Assembly (NCBI GenBank): GCA_004325065.1
Contig: PITI01000289.1
Span: 1 to 15,300, forward strand
Direction of reading: 5' to 3'
DNA: 15,300 nt
From: Hamiltosporidium magnivora
Taxonomy: Eukaryota > Microsporidia > Dubosqiidae
Shown here: positions 1-8,524 of the stretch, piece by piece
How positions within the stretch are numbered: position 1 is the stretch's first letter
Layout: every line of letters starts with the position of its first letter
Notes under the pieces: generated by a model
What the model was told of the DNA's origin: nothing
The model's database searches: none
The model's input: only the letters and a program-made list of their open reading frames with translations
Position numbers and translations under genes: made by a program

Positions 1-366
1 AATAAAAACAATTTAAAGCTGGGAGAGCTAAGTAACAGGTTATACCTGTTGGTATGACATTGCACTGTCTAGGTGGACCCAATGTAAGTCTGAAATATAT
101 CTTAGCTAGAAGTTTCTTGGGTTCAGAAAGTTTAGAGTAAGTGGGAATGCTGCATAGTCTTGGGAGGGCAGGGAGGTCTTCGGCCTTCGATCACACTCTA
201 TGCAACGGACATTAACGAACTCCGGGCAACAGCCTCGCCTAGTAATTAGGTTCTACACACCTGGTATATGAAAGGCTTTCGGACGTAGGTATCGCGGGGT
301 TTACCGATGGAGTGTTGGTGTAACAGTCATTTATTTTAAACCCAGAACAGCGTTAATGTCATGCGA
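1..366 (+). repeat. Dispersed repeat family A, copy 1 (3' part, cut by window edge)
   Basis: This stretch aligns, with many substitutions, to the reverse complement of 6617-7200 and of 11826-12180. Shared landmarks in order are a GCTAAGTA/ACCTGTTGGTA block (28-54), ACATTAACGAACTCCGGGCAA (208-228), a GGTTTACCGATGGAGTG-like block (298-315) and a 3' end near CGTTAATGTCATGCG (351-365). The first block sits mid-element in the other copies, so about 300 bp of 5' sequence should lie left of the window. It is much richer in G+C than the adjoining DNA. No open frame is seen. The element class is unknown; a non-autonomous retroelement is possible. Confidence 0.8.
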
Positions 367-735
367 AAAATATAACTCTAACCACTGTTTTTAAAAAAGG
401 TATATTTTTTAACTAAAAGCCATAATTATTTTTTTTAAAATAGAAAATATTGTCAAAAGCTTGATAATTTTGAAATAAAGAGCATAAAATAGATTCGATT
501 ACTGTTATATTCACTTTTGAATCTCCGTCTTACTATCTAAACATAAATTTCTTGATTATTTTGTATAGCTATTTTATCAACTTTTTAGCAAATTTTAAGA
601 AGCTAAGAGAGAAGCTATAACTATGTACTTACATATTCCTGTCCACTTTTACCTGTCGGTGTCGAGGATGAACAAATGAAAATTTCTATTTGTTTTTTAA
701 ATTGCTATACCCGAGGATTATAAGTAATCGACCGA

Positions 736-756
736 TAGTCCAGCGTGGTTAGTATC
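736..756 (+). other. tRNA D-arm / pol III A-box-like motif, degenerate
   Basis: The sequence TAGTCCAGCGTGGTTAGTAT resembles the D arm of eukaryotic tRNA-Asp/Glu and nearly fits the pol III A-box consensus. It shares the core AGCGTG with the A box of the SINE-like element at 5895-6115. No B box appears at the expected distance downstream, so this is not a tRNA gene. It may be the worn head of another tRNA-derived retroposon, or chance. Confidence 0.3.
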
Positions 757-942
757 CTATCAAAATTTAAACAATAATTTTCAAACATTCTAGACAATCA
801 TTGCCAAACAGATAGTTTTAAATGTCGTTATACTCCTTTGACTTTTAACTATGTAAATAGCCTTAATTTATCTCGATTGTAATATTTTCGATGCTTCTTT
901 TAACTAAAAAGCCACAAATTACTCCGTAGTGACTATGCACAC

Positions 943-1020
943 GACAATTAATGCTTTTTTTGCCTTTCTGTGTGTATTTTATTTCTATATTTAATTATAG
1001 ATGTATAAAACAATTATTGT
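943..1020 (-). repeat. Repeat family B, fragment
   Basis: On the minus strand this shares a patterned block of about 75 nt with 4891-4970 (+) and 10381-10465 (-). The block runs TGTTTTATGCA, then ATAGAAATAAAT, then a GCAC-containing segment, then GGCAAAAAA and GCAT. Neither flank extends the similarity convincingly, so only this block of the longer family-B unit is left. Confidence 0.5.
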
Positions 1021-1262
1021 TGAATTTTTAAAGTAATTTTGTACCTGCTAAATTAAAAGTTTTGAATAAACAAAACTACTAACCTTTATAAGTATTAATT
1101 ATCACAACATGATATCTCTAAAAGATCCTCTAAATTAATTGATCCCTGCAAAATGTAGACAGAATGGAATGAAAACAGATCGTAAAGTTAAATTAGCAAA
1201 TAGGAAATAATGAGATAAAGCTGCTTAAAAATTAAATACCAATAAAAAAGGGTTGAAAATTT

Positions 1263-1403
1263 ATGGTTTTCAAAAATATCTTTAAATTTATTGTAAAACC
1301 CTCAGATGTTGCTAAAGACAGGTTTGAAAGACTTAAAATATATTAGTAAGCAAGTTAGATAAAGCCTTAAAAGCCGGTTTTAACGATTTAGAACTCATGG
1401 GCT
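1263..1403 (+). pseudogene. Possible decayed gene fragment with one frameshift
   Basis: One frame from an ATG at 1263 stays open for 27 codons, with composition unlike the surroundings (charged residues, including VAKDRFERLK). At the TAT-TAG at 1341-1346 it stops, but a neighbouring frame continues through SKLDKALKAGFNDLELMG to a TAG at about 1403. A single small indel would join them. The residue make-up is more protein-like than other short frames nearby, but no family is recognised and the stretch is short. Confidence 0.2.
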
Positions 1404-2104
1404 AGATAACTAAGCTTAAGATGACAAAACTATTTTCTTTTTATTTTTCTTCTCTTGAATGTAAAATTATGATCGTTTCTTTTAGCAAAAACACCAGTTT
1501 TGACAGCAGTAAATTAAAGAAATATCCTAAATACAATAAATGGAGTCGGCGAATTTTAATATTTGCAAATAAATTTCCAAAAGTCAGAATAAAAACAACC
1601 AATATTTAATAATTTTTTTTGTTGTATTTTTCATTTATATGCTATAAATTAAGTTGTTTCTTTATAAAAATAAGAAATAATACGCAAAAAGGATTAAATA
1701 AATTTTAAGTATGAGATTCAATATTTTTAGTCAATTATGGGAAAAAATTATATAACATAATCAAAATTAGGTTAAAGGTTTAATTTTAAAGGATTTCAAC
1801 GATAAAGTTGAAAAAATAAACAACTCTATCAAAAGAAGTATTCGAAAAACTAAAAAAACAATAAAATTTATCTAATTTGAATATATTAAAAAAATATTTT
1901 TAATTTGAAAGAAATGTCAAAATTATATATGACTGATATATTTAAAAGATCAAATGATAAATTAAAAAAACTTTTTATGTAATTTATTACATCAAAGCAA
2001 TCATTAAATAGCAAAAAAAGGAAAACTAATGGCCTTCGCATTTAATCAAAGAATAATTTACCTATTAGAGAATGTTCTTTATAACTGAAAATTAGGCAAA
2101 TACC

Positions 2105-2674
2105 ATGAAACTTTATAACATTAATGAATGTCTTGAAAACAATCAAGAGAATATTCAAAATAGAAGAAAAATGTACTGGAAAACCAAAGAAGCACTTAGA
2201 AGAGCAGATCGAACCAAAATCGATCTAAAGAATATCGAAATGATAGAATTATTATTAAATATAGAAAAAAATGTATATTTTAAAGAAGAAAGACAATTAG
2301 AAACTTATCCAGAATTCATGCAGAGATGCAAAAGTAATTTTTTAAAAGACTTTATTTGCTGTAATAATATATTTACTGATTTCGATACGTATGTAATGCA
2401 CGTTCAAAAATACCATCAAACGGAGATAGAAGCTGAAAATCAGTCTTCTATAAATAATTACGAGAACTTTCAACTTTCGAATTACGATTTTTCCAACTTT
2501 CAAATACCAGAGTTAAATTTATTAAATGAGAAACCATATTTTGGAATCAAAAAACCATATCCGTGTAAAGTAAAAGGTTGTTATAAAAGTTATAAAAATC
2601 CAAACGGATTAAAATATCACATGATTCATCATCATTCAGATATTGTAAAGGATCAAAAAGAAAATTACAGTTAA
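2105..2674 (+). CDS. Sfp1/JAZF-like C2H2 zinc-finger protein (probable transcription factor)
   Basis: This is a 189-residue protein with two zinc-finger regions. The C-terminal finger (about 148-177) starts with a K-K-P-Y-P-C linker, has C154-x4-C159, then KSYKNPNGLKYH with H172, then a His cluster (H175-H177). The Y-K-N-P-N-G-L-K-Y-H signature is characteristic of the second finger of fungal Sfp1 and animal JAZF1. The first finger (about 83-104) is atypical: a paired CC (85-86), then C86-x12-H99-x4-H104, with FxTDFDTYVMHVxKYH resembling the split first finger of the Sfp1 family. Residues 19-38 are strongly basic. In yeast, Sfp1 is nuclear and controls ribosomal-protein and ribosome-biogenesis genes; that role here is inference. 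The start is the first ATG of the frame. The gene stands alone, with no close neighbour. The protein is much shorter than yeast Sfp1, as expected for a reduced genome. Confidence 0.85.
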   Translation: MKLYNINECLENNQENIQNRRKMYWKTKEALRRADRTKIDLKNIEMIELLLNIEKNVYFKEERQLETYPEFMQRCKSNFLKDFICCNNIFTDFDTYVMHVQKYHQTEIEAENQSSINNYENFQLSNYDFSNFQIPELNLLNEKPYFGIKKPYPCKVKGCYKSYKNPNGLKYHMIHHHSDIVKDQKENYS

Positions 2675-2950
2675 ATGATTAAAAATTTGTTATTTAAATT
2701 TTATCACTAAATTTCTTGCAAAAATAATTTTTACAACTTGGTTTCAAAAGTAATTCTTCTATCATGTTTAGATAGGTTAGAGTTTAAATAAATTTATAAT
2801 TGGTATTTTTTTATTGAAAATAGTCTCGAAAATTAAGAGCGGGCTATATAAAAGGCTTTTAATTTTAGATTTTTTGTAAAATAAAATTGCTAAAAATCTT
2901 CGTACTTAACAATCATTCATAATGAAATTTAAAATTTGATATTTATTTGA

Positions 2951-3523
2951 AAATATTTTTTTTATAAGTTAAATCAGAGATCTTTAAAATCTTATGCCGC
3001 GGACCACATTAGCTTGTATAGAAAGTCTGAAAAACCAATAACTCATTGGATTTTATATCAAAATACTGACAAGTATTTAGTGGATGTTTATCATTGATTG
3101 TTATCAAACATTAAAAGTTCCATCAAATGTTCAATAAAATAAGAATGTATCGTATCAAAATTTATAAATTAAAATATTCATAATATCTGGAATCTATATA
3201 AGTCTTCCAGCCAAGCTATTCAAAAATGTTCAAAAATTTACTCAAGTATTATTTTGTTTCGGCCCTACCTATCTTTTTCTAAAAAATATCCTGTAAAAAG
3301 AACTATAAAATATTATTCCAGATCACAATTAAAAGATATGCACCTGAAGTAATTTTTGATGATTTATAGTATAGATTTAGCCTACGGTTTCGACAAGTCA
3401 TTATGGATTAATCTCAGCCAAATTGATCTAATTAACAATAAATTATGTTACATATTTTTTTTTGTTAGAGAGAGGATGACAACATTAAAAACTAATTTTT
3501 ATGCAAAAAGGGTGTATAATTGA
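2951..3523 (+). pseudogene. Candidate decayed protein-coding gene
   Basis: One plus frame spans 191 codons with only four internal stops before the final TGA at 3521-3523. Sequence of this A+T content would be expected to give about three times as many. The longest clear segments are about 48, 58 and 58 codons, and they contain varied residues (for example KSEKPITHWILYQNTDKYLV and DLAYGFDKSLWINLSQIDL) rather than the Phe/Lys/Ile runs of random A+T-rich DNA. No family is recognised. It may be a dead gene or transposon relic. Confidence 0.3.
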
Positions 3524-4430
3524 TGTGAAATCATTGTTGCTGTTTTGGTGGAATATTAACCCCAGTGTATCTTTTGGCCGAACCCTATGATCCTGACTTT
3601 CAAATAATTTGAAGCAACAAATTGAAGTTTTCCATTTGTTTATCTTCGATACTGAGAGGTAAAATAAGAATGGAATAATTAAGTAAGATATTTCTGGTCT
3701 ATAATTTATGATTATATCGTTACATATTCTGTAAAATAATTTTTTTTACGTATTCAGAACCAATAATTTCTTTAGTCTAACGACTTAATTTTATATTTAT
3801 TTTGAAAAGAAAGTTCAAATTGAATAACTTAACTTTAAGTAGTATGAGTATTTCTTGAGCATTTCTTTTATATTGAATCTTACTATGCTATCAGCTTACC
3901 GGAACATTCACAATGTTTAGCTTTTTATATTCCAATTCCGAAACAGAAGTTTGCGTGGGTATAATAACAGCAAATAACTAATAAATGTGACTTGATATTT
4001 CTTTTGGCTATTCATCTATTAGAATAATCAGCACCAACAGGTTCCATATATTTGCTTTGAATTATATTCGATTTAGTATTTAGTGTATATTTTGTTATAT
4101 AAATTTGCACTATAGTCTTTTTTAAATACCTTTTTTGCTTCGGTTAATTCACAGCATTCAACCTGGGTAAACACTTTTATCGCACAAGTTCAGATCAACT
4201 AGTATTTTTCAAGCGTAAAGTTTCAGCTATTCTTTGGAAATTAATATATTTCTTTTTAAAAATCTAACGGTTCCAATATATAAATTATGTTAGCTCGAAG
4301 TATGGTAAATGACTATTTTGTGTTCTCGTCGTTTTCTTATACAACTATCATTACATAGTAGTATTATAGTATTCTATTTCATATGGACTAGACGTTAAGC
4401 TCGTAGATACGAACTTTCTTTACATTCCTA

Positions 4431-4855
4431 AGAAAAAAAATCCCGAAAATAATACTTATCTTAACTATCTGGGCCATGGTTTCTTAACTTCTTCAATAAA
4501 AATTCTATACTCTCACCTAGTCTGTTCTTCATATATTTTTTAGTCTTTTATTTTTGGATTATTTATCGCTCTCAAGCAATTTCTCAAGAAAATTTAGGAT
4601 ATTCTTTAATTAGTCTATGTTCCTCCTTCATTTTATTTACTTTCAATTTTTCAGAGCTTCAGCTCGACATTATATGTTTAGCCTGTTCCCTTTCCACCTA
4701 TGTTTATGCAATTCTGTCTTTTTTTCTCAAAGAAATTTATTTCAATTAAGAATATTCTTTGTCTGAAAACACTTTTCATTTACTATATGCTCTATTATTT
4801 AATTTATTTACTTTATAAATTCTTAGTCATTTTTATTAAAAATCTTTTGATTTAA
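4431..4855 (+). pseudogene. Possible decayed membrane-protein frame
   Basis: A plus frame reads about 142 codons with four internal stops, ending at TAA 4853-4855. The last 57 codons are continuously open and strongly hydrophobic, including FIYYMLYYLIYLLYKFLVIF. T-rich DNA gives Phe/Leu/Ile-rich frames by itself, so this is weak evidence. The opposite strand also has a coding-like segment (FLLKKLRNHGP near 4470-4500), so the strand of any ancestral gene is unsure. Confidence 0.15.
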
Positions 4856-4885
4856 TCAAATATAAAGTTAATGAAGCTTTTAAAG

Positions 4886-5310
4886 TTATATTTGTGTTAT
4901 GCAACAATTATTGAGAATATAAATAAATTGCACGCAAGAACGGCAAAAAAAATCATTTTTATCATAAAATTTTTTATGCAACTGTAAATTCGTAGAAAAG
5001 AAATCGGAACAAATTAATTTAAATTTTTTTAAAAAATGAAAACGTTTGAAAATGTTACAAGACAAATTTATTATGTTATTCTTGGTAAATAATTTAATTA
5101 AGAAGAAATTTACGAATTTTATTCAAATATTTTTTTGAACCAATAGAATCTTTTTAATTGTTTTATGTTACTTCTACTCCATTATTGGTTATATAAGATT
5201 TATGAACAAATAGAAAAAGACATATCTTTATTGGAGCACCCTTATTGGAGTCTTATATTTCTTAAATCAATTAAACATTTCAAGATGAGTCGTCGTCAGG
5301 ACATTACTGA
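4886..5310 (+). repeat. Repeat family B, copy 1
   Basis: This aligns with the reverse complement of about 10030-10466. The best-conserved parts are a 5' block at 4891-4970 and a 3' block at 5130-5290, with weaker similarity between. The 3' block keeps several CCAAT/ATTGG motifs at matching places. It includes AACCAATA (5138-5145) and its exact complement TATTGGTT (5183-5190), which could pair. It also keeps TTGGAGCACCCTTATTGGAGTC (5232-5253). No continuous reading frame is shared by both copies, so a non-coding repeat or duplicated regulatory region is favoured. Confidence 0.7.
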
Positions 5311-5319
5311 ATCATATAA

Positions 5320-5880
5320 ACGATCTTACACACACGAATAATCTTCTTAAGAAAAAAATATTTTGAACAAGTAAAGGTATAAATAACTAGTATTTTATCG
5401 GAAATATTGCATGGAATAAAATTCACGCGTTTAATTTACTGTGGCATGGTATTTACATCCATAATAGAGGCTTCTATGTTCCCACTTCAAACTAATTTGT
5501 GTTTGTTTTCATTGTTATCCATTATACTTCTAAATATTCCAAGGAGCAGAATCTAGAAATATGCGTGTATTTTGTTTACATTTTTTATATTCCTACTCAG
5601 TTTCTTCGGTTTGATTTCAAATTTTTTAACTATAAATATGGTACTCTTCTGCACTACAGATCAGTGTCTTCTTTGATGAAAAGCTTGTTGCAATCAAGGA
5701 AGAAGAGGATTTAACTTAGAAACCATCTCTATGTTTTACTTTCATATCTGCAAATAATTTTGACACCATGGCTTAAAAGTTCTCTACATAACCATAATCT
5801 AGACATGAAAACATTCTTTAAAATATTTTCTTAATCTTTCTTGGACATCAGTTTTTTGACTCGTTTGTTATGTCTTCTTT
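5320..5880. other. Intergenic stretch, nothing recognised
   Basis: A 71-codon open frame at 5499-5714 is Phe/Tyr-rich, lacks a recognisable motif and lies between repeats, so it is judged a chance frame. No RNA gene or repeat copy is seen. Confidence 0.5.
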
Positions 5881-5881
5881 T

Positions 5882-5894
5882 ATTTTTGATATTA
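5882..5894 (+). repeat. Left copy of 13-nt target-site duplication
   Basis: ATTTTTGATATTA at the 3' side of the SINE-like unit matches ATTTTCGATATCA at 6116-6128, apart from two T/C transitions. The match brackets the unit exactly, with its outer edge at the start of the tRNA-like head. Confidence 0.55.
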
Positions 5895-6115
5895 TATTTA
5901 TTTAATAACTCGCTTCTTCCCTACGGGTGAAACGCAATCCAACGATAAATCATAGCTTAGCAAAGTTTTAGGGGCCAAACACAATTTTCTTTTGATGGTC
6001 AGGTTGTCAGCTTCACGCAAACTTTCCGAAGGAAAGATAAAGAGTGCACCAACCGGGATCGAGCCCACCCCTTCGGAGCTAATTTCTGATATCCTCACGC
6101 TAGACCATTGGCGAC
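5895..6115 (-). mobile_element. SINE-like retroposon with tRNA-Glu-like head
   Basis: Read on the minus strand, this 221-bp unit starts one base before a tRNA-like head (about 6115-6043). The head carries an A box, TGGTCTAGCGTGAGGAT (6107-6091), and a B box, GGGCTCGATCCC (6066-6055). Both are close to the pol III consensus and to eukaryotic tRNA-Glu. The acceptor halves TCGCCAA and TTGGTGC can still pair, but the anticodon arm is lost, so this is not a working tRNA. A body of about 110 bp and an A/T-rich tail follow. The flanks carry a 13-nt direct repeat (5882-5894 and 6116-6128) differing by two C/T transitions, as expected for an old target-site duplication. The unit is richer in G+C than its surroundings. 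Overlapping short frames on both strands are not considered genes. Confidence 0.75.
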
Positions 6116-6128
6116 ATTTTCGATATCA
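6116..6128 (+). repeat. Right copy of 13-nt target-site duplication
   Basis: This is the partner of 5882-5894. It starts right after the first base of the SINE-like unit (read on the minus strand), which fixes the 5' insertion boundary. Confidence 0.55.
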
Positions 6129-6640
6129 TGGATTAATAAATTTCAGGATCAAATTAGCCATCGTCGGAGTCGGATAAATTGAATTCAATAAGATGATATA
6201 TTGTATCCAAGAGCGTGATAGCATCTAAAAATTCGCATTCAAGTCATCACTACTCTTTATGAATCGTGTGTTCAATATATCCAATTATTAACTCGGCAAA
6301 ATCTTTTTATCTTTATAGATTTTCTGCAAGAGTCTAATTTTTACCATTCATTGTTATCGTACTTTGTCTTGCGTTTAGTCATAAATGCATGTCATTGAAT
6401 TTGGTCAGCGGTTTTTTTTATTTTAGGTAGATATAAATACGTAGACCCGTAGTATAGGATTGTTTAGTCTGTGTTATATTTCAAAACATGCGATTTTTAA
6501 TCTATAATAAAATAATTTGAAAAATTGGAAATATCTTGATATAAAAAAGGTGAAATTTGCTTTATTTTAAAATATCACATCATTTTTACAGCTTCGGCAA
6601 GTAATATATTTGTTTTCATGACATTACGCCATTTTAGGTT

Positions 6641-6651
6641 TAACATAAATA
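6641..6651 (+). repeat. Left copy of exact 11-bp target-site duplication
   Basis: TAACATAAATA is identical to 6888-6898 and borders the nested insertion. The same position in copies 1 and 3 (near 335-345 and 11853-11863) is present once. Confidence 0.7.
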
Positions 6652-6887
6652 ACACATCATCAGCTCGGAACTACAGTTCTGCAAGAGCCTTAGCCGCCCT
6701 CAGTAATACTGTCCAGGGTCTTTTTCCAGTGGGTTTGTCTACTTTTTTGGGTTTCGTTAAAAGGTGATTTAAAGTTAGGTTGTTAGCTCTACGCCCAACT
6801 CCAATCGAGAGGAACAGTCTCTTTTGGTCGTCTCTTGTGAGAAGCAGAGAATGCCTAAAGCTGATTCTGCTTCCGGCATGGTAGGGG
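6652..6887 (-). mobile_element. Nested SINE-like insertion inside family A copy 2
   Basis: A 236-bp segment is flanked by exact 11-bp direct repeats, TAACATAAATA, at 6641-6651 and 6888-6898. Family A copies 1 and 3 have only one version of this site and no insert, so the empty and filled states are both visible. On the minus strand the insert has an 8-bp hairpin near its 5' end (GAAGCAGA/TCTGCTTC). It then has a GTAGAGCTAACAACCTAACT segment resembling GTGAAGCTGACAACCTGACC in the unit at 5895-6115, and it ends in a GATGATG-type tail, as seen at the 3' ends of some non-LTR retroposons. An 82-codon open frame crosses it but has no recognised homologue. No tRNA-like head is visible, so its 5' half differs from the other SINE-like unit. 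Confidence 0.75.
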
Positions 6888-6898
6888 TAACATAAATA
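6888..6898 (+). repeat. Right copy of exact 11-bp target-site duplication
   Basis: This is identical to 6641-6651 and lies at the 5' edge of the nested insertion as read on the minus strand. Confidence 0.7.
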
Positions 6899-7530
6899 GC
6901 TGCTATCACGCAATTTCATTGGTACCCCTACGAATCTTACATTCCAAAGATTTCATCTAAAAAGTGTTAAGAACCAGAATGAATGGTGACCGGTTGCCCG
7001 GAGTTCGTTAATGTCTTTTGCATGAAGTGTGAGCGTATGTCGAAGCCCACCTTGGGCACCTCCCGAATCTATGCAAAATTACTGCTTACTCTTCATCTTT
7101 CAAACAAAATAAATTTTTTCTAAAATATATTTAAAAAGTAACATAGAGTCCATTCGCCTAGACATTGCAATGCCGTACCAACAGGTATAGCTTGCTACTT
7201 AGCTTCCCAGGTTTGAATTTTTTTTATATATCTCCAGGCGTCAAATCTTCTAATCCGAATGGACAAGGCTAGATTTCCATACTTTTAGATTGCAATTACT
7301 AATAATTTTAGCGGCGGTCTTCGATATAGTCGCATAAAAAACTATATTATAATTTATAGAAAGAATTTCGCCATTCCATAGACCTCCTCCCTCTTCGTAT
7401 AAATCCCATAACAAACCAATGATGTAGTGTGGTTTTATTCCCACCTAAAATACAAACAATGATTTTCACACCAGTTTCACATACTCCTCGTCAAGCAGAA
7501 AGTTTTTTATATAATTATCGTTCTTCCTCC

Positions 7531-8524
7531 TTGAGTAATTCTGAGTTTTTTATTTATTTACTTTAAGTGCTAATCATTTGTTGTGTTTCATTTAGAAATT
7601 TTGAGTTTCTTCGGATATTTTTTGATTTTATGCTTAATTGTATATTTCTGAATTTTTTGAGCCAAATAAATGTATTTAATTTAAGGTTTATGTTTTACGG
7701 TCGATATTTAAAATACAAATAGTGACGATTTATATTTGTGTTAAAGAAGTTTTTCTCATACATATTCTACTTTTACTGAGTTCATTAAAATCCCCGGAAT
7801 AAATGATTTAATCAAATATCACGAAATATATATTTTATTTTGACTATACATGTGAAATAAATGCTTTATAAGCTAGATATAATTTCATATATTATTTAAA
7901 TTCAATTTTAGGTGAATTATATAAATACGAACACCTAAAAACATTTGAGTTACATTGAACTGATTCTCTCTAAATCTTAGATTTTTCCAATAAAACAATG
8001 CAACTCTTAAATAAAGAAAAAAGATTTCTTTGAAATGCTTGTTGGAATTTTCTCAGCTTGACATTGTTTTTTTACTGTTATAGAAGATTATATTTGTTGA
8101 AACGTATATTTTTCATTGATATTACAATAATTTCTAAATAAGTAGGATTCTATTATTTGTGTCTCTTCTTTTAAAATAAATTGCTGTAAAATATCATAAA
8201 GTTTCCCTATATTGATTTTCATTCTATAATTTTAAGTCTATTCTATATTTCCAACTAAATTATTTAATGTGTTACTTAAATTCAAAGTTCTATTGATAGA
8301 GCAATCTCTTCTATAAATTTGATTATGATTTGTACTCCATTTTTTTATAACATATAAGTTTTTAGTTATTCTATTTCCGAAGAAACATTTCAATTTGAGC
8401 TATTCAATCGAGGGAAATTGCTATCAAAAAATAACCAATTAATAGTCAAAGATTATATGTAATCTTACGAAGGATATTATTTGTTATAAAAAATACCAAT
8501 ATTTTTTATTTAAGTAAGAAAAAT
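7531..8524. other. Intergenic stretch, T-rich, no gene seen
   Basis: About 1 kb between family A copy 2 and the RING-CH gene. It is very A+T-rich with dense stops in all frames. No family A or B copy, tRNA-like motif or coding-like frame was found. The last 50 bases hold the likely promoter of the next gene. Confidence 0.5.
8485..8495 (+). promoter_or_regulatory. TATA-like element upstream of the RING-CH gene
   Basis: TATAAAAAATA lies 30-40 bases before the ATG at 8525, a typical TATA position given the short 5' leaders of compact eukaryotes. In DNA this A+T-rich such a string is common, so support is weak. Confidence 0.3.

Larger units (their letters stand above)
367..2104. other. Gene-poor intergenic stretch
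   Basis: No intact gene is recognised here. The stretch is A+T-rich with frequent stops in all frames. It holds a tRNA-like A-box motif near 736-756, a fragment of repeat family B at 943-1020 (minus orientation) and a short frameshifted coding-like stretch at 1263-1403. A 62-codon open frame at 1421-1609 has low-complexity composition and no recognisable motif, so it is not called as a gene. Confidence 0.6.
2675..4880. other. Gene-free stretch with decayed-looking frames
   Basis: No intact gene is recognised in 2.2 kb. Two sub-regions have fewer in-frame stops than the base composition predicts (2951-3523 and 4431-4855) and are listed separately. Between them, 3524-4430 holds scattered open stretches of 20-30 codons in more than one frame. 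Nothing is recognisable as RNA, and no family A or B copy was found here. Confidence 0.5.
6617..7530 (-). repeat. Dispersed repeat family A, copy 2 (interrupted)
   Basis: On the minus strand this is the longest family-A copy here. It matches copy 1 over its 3' part (ACATTAACGAACTCCGGGCAA near 6993-7013; ACCTGTTGGTA near 7176-7186) and copy 3 along nearly its whole length. The 5' part (7220-7530) is shared only with copy 3, because copy 1 is cut off. The 3' end sits near the CATGACATTACGCC at 6617-6630. A separate 236-bp element is inserted at 6652-6887. Without it the element is about 670 bp. A 64-codon open frame (7250-7444, minus) lies inside the repeat and is not conserved as a frame in copy 3. 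Confidence 0.8.

Noticed and set aside
1421..1609. 62-codon plus-strand open frame
   Set aside because: It is short, Lys/Phe/Ser-rich, has no motif or neighbour, and its length is expected by chance.
3182..3230. Possible further copy of family A
   Set aside because: Only a short match around CTTCCAG is seen and it does not extend on either side.
5499..5714. 71-codon plus-strand open frame
   Set aside because: Phe/Tyr-rich in T-rich DNA between repeats; no recognisable motif and no sign of constraint.
6043..6115. A functional tRNA-Glu gene
   Set aside because: The A and B boxes are present, but the anticodon arm does not fold and the T and acceptor stems are imperfect. It fits a tRNA-derived retroposon head better.
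5898..6177. Open frames on both strands at 5898-6098 (-) and 5992-6177 (+)
   Set aside because: Both lie over the SINE-like unit and its tRNA-like head; they are by-products of its higher G+C.
6671..6919. 82-codon minus-strand open frame
   Set aside because: It crosses the boundary of the nested insertion into family A, so it is a chance fusion and not a gene.
7250..7444. 64-codon minus-strand open frame
   Set aside because: It lies in family A copy 2, and the aligned part of copy 3 does not keep the frame.
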